A stretch of 7,164 nucleotides of DNA from Dehalococcoidia bacterium. GTDB taxonomy: Bacteria > Chloroflexota > Dehalococcoidia > GIF9 > UBA5629. A program made the position numbers and the translations under genes. The stretch lies in NCBI GenBank assembly GCA_014384515.1, contig JACNFS010000042.1, forward strand, positions 1 through 7,164, read 5' to 3'. The notes beneath the pieces are model-generated. The model made no database searches and had not been told where the DNA came from. It saw nothing but the letters and a program-made list of their open reading frames with translations. Of the stretch, positions 1 through 6,286 are shown piece by piece; the first letter of the stretch is position 1; every line of letters starts with the position of its first letter.

Positions 1-1298
1 GACTTGTCCATAAACTCAACAGCTCGGTCGATGTTTTTTAGTTCGTCCTGCACCAGAAGGTCCAGCCACTCCCGCACCTTCTGCACATCGGCGTCTGGTG
101 CACCGGAACGCGTCCAACCCGCCCAACTCGACACCATACCTATGGCACCCACAGATAGTATGGCATCCACATTCTCATCCTCCATCAGGGGCCAAAGAGA
201 AGGATAAGTCACAAAGCCGGCAGCGACAGTATCGACTGGATTAGCATGAGGCCAGCGATCAGGCAAAACCTGGTTCAGTTTTTCGATAGTAGCTGGAGAT
301 AGGTTTGCGATACGCAATCCGGCTTTTTGGCAGGCATCAGTGCTCATGACAGCGTGACCGCCGCCAGAACTCAATATTCCTACCCTCTTCCCGCGCGGCC
401 TGGGCTGGCGCAAGAGAGCGGCAGCCACATCAAAAATCTCGTGGATCTCCTCAACTCTGATTACTCCCGCCTGCGTGAGAGCATTTGTATAAAGAGCGTC
501 ATCCCCCGAGAGCGCCGAAGTGTGCGACTTAGCAGCTCGCGCGCCTTCTGAAGTCCTTCCTACCTTTAGAATCACAACCGGTTTTCGGGGAGTTATTTGT
601 CGCGCCAATTCAAGGAACCTGCGTCCTTCCCTCAGCCCCTCAACATAGCCCACGATGACTCTCGTCTGCTCATCCTGTCCCAGGTATTCCAGGAAATCCT
701 CGAAGTGGAGGTCGGCCTCATTGCCGGTGCTCACTACTTTGCTGAATCCCATCCCAGCTTCAAGCCCAGCTTGGACTATCTCCAGCAGGAAGCCACCACT
801 CTGAGAAATGAGCCCGATAGCGCCCTTCTTTATGTCATACCTAGGCCTTATAGTAGAGAAAGCCGCATCAGTGTTGAAATGACCCATGCAATTGGGACCG
901 ACGAAGCGAAGCCCACCCCGCTTGGCAATCTCGACTGTCTCGGCCTGAATCTGAGCTCCCTTCTCTCCAGCCTCTCCCATCCCGGCGGTAATGACAACCG
1001 CTACCTTGACTTTGCTGTCAACGCATTCCCTCATCACTTCCGGGACTCCAGGGAAGGGAATCACAATAACCGCGAACTCCACTGGTTCGGGTACGTCCCG
1101 TATATTCTTATAGGCTTTGACCCCCAGAATCTCGGGAGAACTCTTGTTTATGAGGAATATCTTCCTGGAGGCGGGACTCTCAAGTACCCTGTCTGCCACA
1201 TCATGGCCCCACTTGAAGATCTGGTTGGATGCCCCGATGATTGCTACAGATTTGGGGTTGAATAGACACTCAAGCCGTTGAACGATTGAACTTGCCAT
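1..1298 (-). CDS. ADP/NDP-forming acyl-CoA (acetyl-CoA) synthetase, CoA-binding/alpha-type part, 3' end cut by window
   Basis: This family makes acetate or another acid plus ATP from acyl-CoA, ADP and phosphate through a phosphohistidine intermediate, in the cytoplasm. Read from the minus strand, the frame is open for 432 codons from ATG at 1298 to the window edge. Visible domains in order are a Rossmann CoA-binding domain (IIGASN at residues 20-25, GPNCMG at 134-139), the succinyl-CoA-ligase-like half with SQSGG near residue 160, the KSHTSAL loop with H259 as the likely phosphorylated histidine, a second flavodoxin-like domain opening with SSGGGHA, and the conserved NPVD near residue 350. 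Upstream AGGA suits the ATG. Stand-alone alpha subunits are about 460 residues and fused alpha-beta forms about 700; the cut hides whether an ATP-grasp domain follows. The gene is divergent from the restriction operon and clearly GC-richer than the small genes at the other side of the window. Family assignment is firm; substrate is unknown. A protein-acetyltransferase (Pat) fusion cannot be excluded. Confidence 0.92.
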   Translation of the reverse strand, partial: MASSIVQRLECLFNPKSVAIIGASNQIFKWGHDVADRVLESPASRKIFLINKSSPEILGVKAYKNIRDVPEPVEFAVIVIPFPGVPEVMRECVDSKVKVAVVITAGMGEAGEKGAQIQAETVEIAKRGGLRFVGPNCMGHFNTDAAFSTIRPRYDIKKGAIGLISQSGGFLLEIVQAGLEAGMGFSKVVSTGNEADLHFEDFLEYLGQDEQTRVIVGYVEGLREGRRFLELARQITPRKPVVILKVGRTSEGARAAKSHTSALSGDDALYTNALTQAGVIRVEEIHEIFDVAAALLRQPRPRGKRVGILSSGGGHAVMSTDACQKAGLRIANLSPATIEKLNQVLPDRWPHANPVDTVAAGFVTYPSLWPLMEDENVDAILSVGAIGMVSSWAGWTRSGAPDADVQKVREWLDLLVQDELKNIDRAVEFMDK

Positions 1299-1344
1299 AG
1301 ACTATTCCTGCCTTTCCCGACTGCCACATCAGCCACAATCAGGC

Positions 1345-1374
1345 ATTATCCCTTATGAGCAACTCCAACGTCAA
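1345..1374 (-). promoter_or_regulatory. Sigma-70-type promoter for the acyl-CoA synthetase gene
   Basis: On the minus strand TTGACG (1374-1369) is followed after 18 bp by GATAAT (1350-1345). This is five of six matches at each hexamer. It lies 46 bp upstream of the ATG at 1298 and reads towards it. The assignment rests on consensus match and position alone. Confidence 0.6.
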
Positions 1375-1460
1375 GCCTTGTAATCTCGAAAAAGGGACTA
1401 GGCCGTTCTATTTGCCTGGATAAGAGAACCACCCAAAGCTTAATTCTCACGCTCAATCTG

Positions 1461-1489
1461 TAGACAGAAGCGTGCGGCTACATTATAAT
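1461..1489 (+). promoter_or_regulatory. Sigma-70-type promoter of the RadC-N / type IIG operon
   Basis: TAGACA (1461-1466), a 17-bp spacer and a perfect TATAAT (1484-1489) sit just upstream of the TTG start at 1512. The expected transcription start is near 1496, which gives a very short leader of about 16 nt that still contains the ribosome-binding site. The same hexamers and spacing occur in front of hpt at 7006-7034. Confidence 0.75.
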
Positions 1490-1497
1490 CACATCGT

Positions 1498-1503
1498 GGA
1501 GGG
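1498..1503 (+). promoter_or_regulatory. Shine-Dalgarno site deciding the TTG start at 1512
   Basis: GGAGGG lies 8 nt upstream of TTG at 1512. The strong match supports this non-ATG start, because the protein has no earlier or nearby ATG that keeps the conserved domain intact. Confidence 0.75.
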
Positions 1504-1511
1504 TTAAATAG

Positions 1512-1817
1512 TTGACTAATCAGCCAACATGGCTACATCCCGGCGGCAAGCTTCGTGAAGTCGGCCCCGAAGCGCTGACTGAGGCCGAGCTTCTGGCAAT
1601 CTTAATCTCGACTGGCACCCAAAACAAGCCGGCGGAGAACATAGCCGAGGAGATTCTTGAACGATTTGGCTCTTTCAAGGGGATGGCGAATCAGCCTCTA
1701 AGCAAATTCTTAAAAATGAAAGGGCTGGGAGATGTTAAGGTAATTAGGATCGCGGCCGCCTTTGAGATTGCTCGACGCATCGTCAACGAGGTTTTAGAAG
1801 ACCGTGAGAAAACCTAG
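1512..1817 (+). CDS. Stand-alone RadC N-terminal (UPF0758_N) helix-hairpin-helix protein
   Basis: The 101 residues match only the N-terminal half of RadC/UPF0758 proteins. LREVGPEALTEAELLAILIS at residues 14-33 is the family's entry signature, and KGLGDVK at 70-76 is the helix-hairpin-helix hairpin, followed by the AAxEIARR helix. The HhH motif usually contacts DNA backbone non-specifically. Full-length RadC is about 220-230 residues and carries a JAB/MPN metal-binding domain (HxH...SxxD); no trace of it follows in any frame, because the next gene starts at once. The start is TTG with a strong GGAGGG. The last 14 nt overlap the start of the type IIG gene, so the two are probably translated together. 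It could be a dedicated DNA-binding accessory of the restriction enzyme, or a remnant of a truncated radC. The intact promoter, ribosome-binding site and clean frame argue for a functional gene. The accessory role is inference. Confidence 0.85.
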   Translation: MTNQPTWLHPGGKLREVGPEALTEAELLAILISTGTQNKPAENIAEEILERFGSFKGMANQPLSKFLKMKGLGDVKVIRIAAAFEIARRIVNEVLEDREKT

Positions 1818-4800
1818 AACTGGCTCAGTCAGAGTGCCCAGTCCGTACCAAGCCAGTACCTGGAAAACAGAGCGGGCTGGTGTGGCAGTCCTCATGCACT
1901 GGATGAGGGAGATTATCGAAAATAAAAACCTCGATTTGGGGCTGCCTGATGTGGATACCTCTGGGGCTGACAGGAAATCGCCCGACATAGTAGTCTACGA
2001 GTCCCGCCGCAGCCAGAATGTTCTATGCGTTATAGAAGCCAAACAACCTTACTTCGATGTCTTCGACTACGAGCAACTTAAGAAACCAGCCTGGGAAAAA
2101 GCAAATGCGAGACATGCCAAATACTTCGCCACCACCAACTTCAAAGAGCTAATCTGGTTCAAAACCGAGGAGGCCAATGCGCAAAAGCCGGATATTGTTG
2201 ACAAATATCAGCTTTCCTGCCTGGAAAACCTGTACCTGATTGAGGAGACACGGTATAAGGAAAGCATCATCAGGCAGCTGGGGATTTTCCTTACCAAACT
2301 CTATGCGGTTCATTCCGGCAAGGAGTCTGAGCCAAAGCTGGCAATCGACGAGCTTCTCATTCACAGAATTCATGACAAGATAACGAGGCTTGCCCGATAT
2401 TACACCGGAATAATCGAGGATAAATGCCACAAAGACACCGCCTTCGTTTCACAACTCGGCAAATGGTTTGTTGACCAGGGCTGGAGTTTCGCGAAACAGC
2501 CTCAGGACTTCGATAGAACGGCACGGCAGACCGCCCACCTGCTGGTGAATAAAATCTTGTTCTATGAGACACTCCAAGCCAAACGGCCACAGGAACTCGA
2601 CCCTCTGGAAATCCCTGAAGGCTTAACCAAAGGGGCACAACTTCAAAAGATATTGCAGAGTTTCTTTGATGAAGTCCTCAATATAGACTACGAGACAATT
2701 TATACCACTGACTTCATCGACGCCATCGCCTTCCCGGAAGAAAAAGAGGTAGTCAACGAAATAAGAGAATTAGTGAATATCCTCAGGCAATACGATTTCT
2801 CCAAGCTTGGCTATGACGTCATCGGCAGGATTTTCGAACGGCTCATACCTCAGGACGAGCGGCATGGTTTGGGTCAATATTTCACCAATCCTGATGTGGT
2901 TGATATCATCATCGAGTTTTGTCTCAGGCGTGAGGATGACAAGGTTTTCGACCCGGCTTGCGGTGCCGGCACATTTCTGGTCAGAGCTTACCAGCATAAG
3001 AAGCTGATGAATCAATACCTAGAGCATGAAGATATACTCGATACCCTTTGGGGGAACGACATCGCCAAGTTTCCGGCCCATCTTGCCACTATAAACCTGG
3101 CTATCAACGATTTGGGCGTGGATAGCAACTACCCCAATATTCTTCAGGAAGACTTCTTCAATCTACTGAGCACTGAAGGTGGCTTCGAGCTATCTCAGAA
3201 ATCAAGAAAGGCAGCAGCAAAAAGACTGGATATGAAGGAGACAGAAATCAGCTATCCTCGCTGGTTTGATTGCATCGTGGGCAATCCGCCATATACCCGC
3301 CAGGAGGAGATAGACGAAATCGCTCCCAAAGCTAGAGACTACAAGGGCGGCATCAGAGGCAAAGCCCTGTTCGATAACAAGGGCAAAGCAGTAGCTGAGA
3401 TATCAAAACGGGCAGGCATCTATGCCTATTTCTTCGTCCATGGCACCAAGTTTCTGCAGAACGGCGGCAGGTTCGGCTTCGTCGTCTCCAATTCCTGGCT
3501 CGATGTTGACTACGGCAAAGGTTTGCAGAAATTATTCCTCGAGAATTACAGGATCATCGCCATCATCGAATCCAAGGTTGAGCGGTGGTTTGAGGACGCC
3601 GATATAAATACCTGCATCGTCATCCTGGAGAAGTGCTCCGGCGATGACAGGCGCCGGGAGCGAAATGATAACCTCACCCGCTTTGTCTATCTCAAGAAGC
3701 CTCTGCGCTACTTCATTCCCGCCGCCCAGGACATCTGGGAGAGACAGGTCGAAAGGCATAACTGTATAAAAGACAAGTTCATTAAGACTATCCTTGCCCA
3801 CAATGAGCTCTATGAAGATGAAGATTTAAGAGTCTTCCCTAAAAAGCAGGCTGAGATGTGGGATGAAGGCTATAACACTGAAGAAAAGAAATACATCGGC
3901 TCCAAATGGGGCAAATATCTAAGAGCCCCAGACATATTCTTTAAGATTCTGGAGAAAGGCAAAGACAAGCTGGTGCCGCTCAAGGAAATCGCCGAGGTAA
4001 GACGTGGCTTTACGACGGGTGCCAATGAGTTCTTCTATTTGACTGAAGAGGAGATAAAGAGGCGGGGGATTGAGAAGGAATTCTGGATGCACAAAGACGA
4101 TAGAGGCAAGTTGGTGCCCAACTATGTAATTAAAAGCCCGAGAGAATGCAAATCAATTATTGTTAAGCCTGAGGATTTGAAATATCGGGTGTTGCTCATT
4201 CACAAGGACAAGAAAGCTTTGAAGGGCACCAATGTCCTCAAATATATTCGAGAAGGCGAGAGCAAAGGCTATCACCGAAGACCTACCTGTGCTTCAAGGC
4301 AAAGGTGGTATGATTTAGGGACGAGAAGAAGGCCAACCTTAGTATGGGTTAAAGGCATCTGGGACCGCCACTTTGTGCCAATGACTAACCTCGTTTACGC
4401 CGATCAACAATTGTATGAGACATATCTAGCAGATAAGGGAAAGACAAACTTCGTTAGTGCGTCTCTAAACTCAACCTTCACTCCTGTTTTTGCGGAGTTC
4501 AACGCAAGGGTTAATCTGGGAGAAGGCATCTTATGGATGGCAAGTTACGAAGCGGCTAGTATGCCAGTCCTGAGTCCACAGAGCATTAAAGGACGAGACT
4601 TAAGCGATAAGCTTGAAAACATAATTCTTGGGATTTCTAAGCGTCGTATAGAATCCGTTTTCTCAGAACTCGGCGCCTCTTCTCCCGAAGAAGTCTCCCT
4701 CGACAAAGTCAAGCCTGACCGCCGCGAGCTGGACAAGATTGTCATGGGAGAAATTCTTGGCCTGACCGACGAAGAGCAGCTTCAGGTCTACCGGGCAGTC

Positions 4801-5286
4801 ATTGACCTGGTCAAGTCCAGGATTGACAAAGCAAAGAGCTTCGGCAAGAGGAAAAAGACCAGGGAAGGCATCGATATCGATTTGCTGGTCAAAACGGTGA
4901 TGGAGAAAATCGGCAATGATACCCTGGGTAAGTTCTATCAGGAAAAGGTTTCAAGCCAAAAGGCGCTTTCTATCAAAGTGCTGCCCAAAGCTACTGATGA
5001 CATTACCATCAAGCAGGGTCTATTTGGCTGGCGGCTTTATTCAGGCAAAAAGTACATAGAATGCGCTTCAGAGCTTGAAGCCCGCTACTTAAAGGTCTGG
5101 CTTGAGGCTGGAGCAGAAGAAATTGAAGTGCCTGAAGATGAGGACTACTTAAAAACCATAGTCCCCGAGATGGAGAAGCTCAAGGCCAAAATAAACGAAG
5201 TCATCGAGGACCAACTCAGCTTCATTGCTAACGTCAGAACCAGAGATAGAATCCTCCACCAACTATGGCGCGAGCTTACCAACTAA
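1804..5286 (+). CDS. Type IIG restriction-modification enzyme (fused PD-(D/E)XK nuclease, adenine-N6 methyltransferase and specificity region)
   Basis: This single-chain 1160-residue enzyme should both cut and adenine-methylate DNA. Near the N-terminus, D61 in the PDIVVY strand and E78-A-K80 in CVIEAK form a PD-(D/E)XK nuclease core; E23 may be a further acidic ligand. A helical connector follows. The methyltransferase has motif X (GQYFT, 357-361), motif I (DPACGAGTF, 383-391, SAM binding), a WGNDI segment near 420 (motif II/III area) and motif IV (NPPY, 494-497, catalytic). The order X-I-IV marks the gamma/Eco57I-like class. From about residue 722 a target-recognition region begins (EIAEVRRGFTTGANEFFYLT), with a typical RWYDL at 834-838. 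The charged, helical C-terminal 230 residues are unassigned. GTG at 1804 is the first possible start, since an in-frame TAG lies at 1795-1797; the SD is weak (AGAAG), consistent with coupling to the overlapping RadC-N gene. All catalytic motifs are intact. The recognition sequence cannot be read from the protein. A PglX-like BREX methylase is less likely because of the nuclease domain and the absence of other BREX genes. Confidence 0.9.
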   Translation: MRKPRTGSVRVPSPYQASTWKTERAGVAVLMHWMREIIENKNLDLGLPDVDTSGADRKSPDIVVYESRRSQNVLCVIEAKQPYFDVFDYEQLKKPAWEKANARHAKYFATTNFKELIWFKTEEANAQKPDIVDKYQLSCLENLYLIEETRYKESIIRQLGIFLTKLYAVHSGKESEPKLAIDELLIHRIHDKITRLARYYTGIIEDKCHKDTAFVSQLGKWFVDQGWSFAKQPQDFDRTARQTAHLLVNKILFYETLQAKRPQELDPLEIPEGLTKGAQLQKILQSFFDEVLNIDYETIYTTDFIDAIAFPEEKEVVNEIRELVNILRQYDFSKLGYDVIGRIFERLIPQDERHGLGQYFTNPDVVDIIIEFCLRREDDKVFDPACGAGTFLVRAYQHKKLMNQYLEHEDILDTLWGNDIAKFPAHLATINLAINDLGVDSNYPNILQEDFFNLLSTEGGFELSQKSRKAAAKRLDMKETEISYPRWFDCIVGNPPYTRQEEIDEIAPKARDYKGGIRGKALFDNKGKAVAEISKRAGIYAYFFVHGTKFLQNGGRFGFVVSNSWLDVDYGKGLQKLFLENYRIIAIIESKVERWFEDADINTCIVILEKCSGDDRRRERNDNLTRFVYLKKPLRYFIPAAQDIWERQVERHNCIKDKFIKTILAHNELYEDEDLRVFPKKQAEMWDEGYNTEEKKYIGSKWGKYLRAPDIFFKILEKGKDKLVPLKEIAEVRRGFTTGANEFFYLTEEEIKRRGIEKEFWMHKDDRGKLVPNYVIKSPRECKSIIVKPEDLKYRVLLIHKDKKALKGTNVLKYIREGESKGYHRRPTCASRQRWYDLGTRRRPTLVWVKGIWDRHFVPMTNLVYADQQLYETYLADKGKTNFVSASLNSTFTPVFAEFNARVNLGEGILWMASYEAASMPVLSPQSIKGRDLSDKLENIILGISKRRIESVFSELGASSPEEVSLDKVKPDRRELDKIVMGEILGLTDEEQLQVYRAVIDLVKSRIDKAKSFGKRKKTREGIDIDLLVKTVMEKIGNDTLGKFYQEKVSSQKALSIKVLPKATDDITIKQGLFGWRLYSGKKYIECASELEARYLKVWLEAGAEEIEVPEDEDYLKTIVPEMEKLKAKINEVIEDQLSFIANVRTRDRILHQLWRELTN

Positions 5287-5390
5287 ATCGTCAAGATAAG
5301 GCAAGCTGACCTTGCTACAGTTCTTTGAACTGATGCACATAAATGAATTTATTGGAAATGACAGAATTTAATACTTATGTAGATAAATCC

Positions 5391-5415
5391 GGGGATAGGG
5401 GTACAGGGGGAAGGG
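5391..5415 (+). other. Canonical G-quadruplex motif; complement is C-rich and rut-like
   Basis: Four G runs (5391-5394, 5398-5401, 5406-5410, 5413-5415) are separated by loops of 3, 4 and 2 nt and fit the G3+N1-7 rule. The motif sits in the 195-nt gap between the convergent type IIG and DUF2283 genes, about 105 nt past the type IIG stop. Transcripts from the minus-strand operon would carry the complementary C-rich, G-poor tract, a plausible Rho-loading site. The rest of the gap holds no supported gene and no classical hairpin-plus-U terminator. The motif match is direct; a function in termination is inferred. Confidence 0.55.
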
Positions 5416-5481
5416 AACGAAGTGGCTTGTTATCACCGCGTGGATGTTTGCTTTCTGCCGTCTTTCAATTCAGCTGGTAGA

Positions 5482-5721
5482 TTACGCATACGTCTTAATC
5501 TTCCGCCTTTCCAATAATTGAATAATCTCTTTCGAATTAGGAAGGTCATCTACATTCACACCGTTGCTAACACCAAGCAATTCCACCCCAATTGGTGTAT
5601 CGTCAAGTGCGTAATCGATATATCTCATGTTATCTAGGGATTTGGTGTAGGAGTATGGTTTATCCGCAAGATACACATAGACAGCATCGGCTTCTTTGTC
5701 ATATGTAGATTTTAGAATCAT
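5482..5721 (-). CDS. DUF2283 family small protein (putative antitoxin partner)
   Basis: The 79 residues match the DUF2283 pattern. YDKEADAVYVYLADKP (7-22) is the characteristic first strand pair, and a central acidic turn leads into PIGVELLGVSNGVNVDDLP, equivalent to the family's GIEIL..AS segment. Family members are small cytoplasmic proteins of roughly this length with no established biochemical activity. ATG at 5721 is preceded by the purine-rich AAGGGGG 7 nt upstream. The gene is second in a two-gene operon, 23 nt after the stop of the DUF4258 gene. That pairing recurs in many bacteria and resembles a toxin-antitoxin layout, but no toxin neutralisation is demonstrated and the antitoxin role is inference. 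GC is visibly lower than in the acyl-CoA synthetase gene. Confidence 0.85.
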   Translation of the reverse strand: MILKSTYDKEADAVYVYLADKPYSYTKSLDNMRYIDYALDDTPIGVELLGVSNGVNVDDLPNSKEIIQLLERRKIKTYA

Positions 5722-5744
5722 CGATTAACCCCCTTCTCTCCTTC

Positions 5745-5960
5745 TTAACCCTCTACCCACATTACAGTAATAACTGTATCACGGCTACTGTTGAGCACAA
5801 CCTTTATACATCCACCACTTGGGTGGTCAGCAATATAATGTCTATTCCCGTTACTCTCCTCAAACTCCAACTTGCAATTATTGAGACAAAATCGTACATC
5901 TGCCTTCGAAATGCCCTTCTGTTCCATCCGTTCTCGGGCATGGTCAGTATAATAAAGCAT
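5745..5960 (-). CDS. DUF4258 family small protein (putative toxin-like partner)
   Basis: The 71 residues show the DUF4258 signature. YTDHARERMEQKGISKADV (4-22) contains the conserved H-A-R-x-R-M and the G-I-S turn, and NRHYIADHP...KVVL...VITVMW supplies the C-terminal beta strands, giving a small alpha+beta fold. The full family length is present. ATG at 5960 is directly preceded by an in-frame TGA, so it is the first possible start; no clear Shine-Dalgarno is visible there. The gene leads the operon with DUF2283 at 5482-5721. DUF4258 proteins are often found next to small partners and are suspected relatives of RelE-like toxins. No catalytic residue set can be named from this sequence, so toxicity is a hypothesis. 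A strong divergent promoter region and an inverted repeat lie upstream. Confidence 0.85.
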   Translation of the reverse strand: MLYYTDHARERMEQKGISKADVRFCLNNCKLEFEESNGNRHYIADHPSGGCIKVVLNSSRDTVITVMWVEG

Positions 5961-5989
5961 TCAGTTGATCTATGGTAATTACAACCGCA

Positions 5990-6020
5990 TCTATAGACTC
6001 AATTGTATAACATTTGTCAA
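5990..6020 (-). promoter_or_regulatory. Candidate promoter of the DUF4258-DUF2283 operon
   Basis: On the minus strand a perfect TTGACA (6020-6015) is followed by TATAGA (5995-5990) after 19 bp, or TCTATA (5997-5992) after 17 bp. An alternative is TTGGAA-18-TACAAT slightly further upstream, where the -10 is better. The region clearly reads left towards ATG 5960; which hexamer pair is used cannot be settled by eye. Confidence 0.5.
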
Positions 6021-6046
6021 TACCTTTCCAATGTTTGATATTGACA
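6015..6046. repeat. Perfect 8-bp inverted repeat between divergent genes, candidate operator
   Basis: TGTCAATA (6015-6022) and TATTGACA (6039-6046) are exact reverse complements separated by 16 bp, with centres 24 bp apart. Each arm contains a -35-like TTGACA pointing outward, so the repeat may be an operator covering both divergent promoters, or simply two -35 elements that happen to share flanking bases. It sits between the DUF4258-DUF2283 operon and the GIY-YIG-like gene. Confidence 0.55.
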
Positions 6047-6064
6047 CCTATATACTACTATAAT
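6035..6064 (+). promoter_or_regulatory. Promoter of the GIY-YIG-like gene
   Basis: TTGATA (6035-6040), an 18-bp spacer and a perfect TATAAT (6059-6064) precede the GTG start at 6086. The -35 overlaps the right arm of the inverted repeat, so a repressor bound there would block this promoter. Confidence 0.65.
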
Positions 6065-6074
6065 CATTATTAAA

Positions 6075-6078
6075 GGAG
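6075..6078 (+). promoter_or_regulatory. Shine-Dalgarno site for the GTG start at 6086
   Basis: GGAG within AAAGGAG (6072-6078) lies 7 nt upstream of GTG 6086 and fixes this start for the small GIY-YIG-like gene. Confidence 0.7.
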
Positions 6079-6085
6079 AGTCATT

Positions 6086-6286
6086 GTGGCAAGTAAACCA
6101 AGGGATACCTACAAGTATATATTCAAAGATGGTCACAAGATTGTACATGCTGGCATAACTAAAGACCTAGAACGCCGAGAGAAGGAGCATCAACAGAAGT
6201 ACCCTAAAGGCCAAATAAAGCCAGTAGGTCACCGTACAACAGAAGAAGCTGCGAGAAAGTGGGAAAAGGACAAAGGGTATAGCTAA
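6086..6286 (+). CDS. Minimal, degenerate GIY-YIG-like protein
   Basis: The 66 residues resemble the first two thirds of a GIY-YIG nuclease fold. Y9-K-Y11 takes the GIY position, and V20-H-A-G23-I-T25 takes the YIG position with the second tyrosine replaced by histidine. KDLERREKEH (26-35) supplies the conserved arginine (R30/R31) and histidine H35. A C-terminal helix, TTEEAARKWEK, offers a glutamate (E53/E54 or E60) where the metal ligand is expected. Typical GIY-YIG domains are 75-100 residues, so this is a very short form and may bind nucleic acid without cutting. The charge is strongly basic. The GTG start has its own promoter and SD. The gene is divergent from the DUF4258 operon and its stop overlaps the stop of the convergent 86-residue gene. 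The family resemblance is moderate to good; enzymatic activity is unproven. Confidence 0.75.
   Translation: MASKPRDTYKYIFKDGHKIVHAGITKDLERREKEHQQKYPKGQIKPVGHRTTEEAARKWEKDKGYS

Noticed and set aside
327..1265. Plus-strand open frames at 327-551 and 597-1265
   Set aside because: They are antisense to the acyl-CoA synthetase frame, which carries all the recognisable motifs; their translations look like no family and have no SD.
1818..2100. Search for the missing RadC JAB/MPN half after the RadC-N gene
   Set aside because: No HxH...SxxD pattern appears in any frame; the sequence is the nuclease domain of the type IIG enzyme, so this is not a simple frameshifted radC.
1794..4745. Minus-strand and alternate-frame open stretches inside the type IIG gene (for example 2149-2430, 2357-2638, 2770-3015, 3532-3801, 4545-4745)
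   Set aside because: They are shadows of a long gene with intact conserved motifs; none has a plausible SD plus recognisable domain.
1804..5286. BREX or DISARM methylase interpretation
   Set aside because: An N-terminal nuclease is fused to the methylase and no other BREX or DISARM genes are present in the window.
5318..5332. Perfect 6-bp hairpin CAGTTC-TTT-GAACTG after the type IIG stop as intrinsic terminator
   Set aside because: The stem is short with only half GC content and no U-tract follows, so it is too weak to call.
5333..5371. 12-codon open frame starting at ATG 5333
   Set aside because: No ribosome-binding site and no sign of coding constraint.
6041..6064. TTGACA 6041 paired with TATAAT 6059 as a promoter
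   Set aside because: The spacer is only 12 bp; TTGATA at 6035 gives a normal 18-bp spacing to the same -10.
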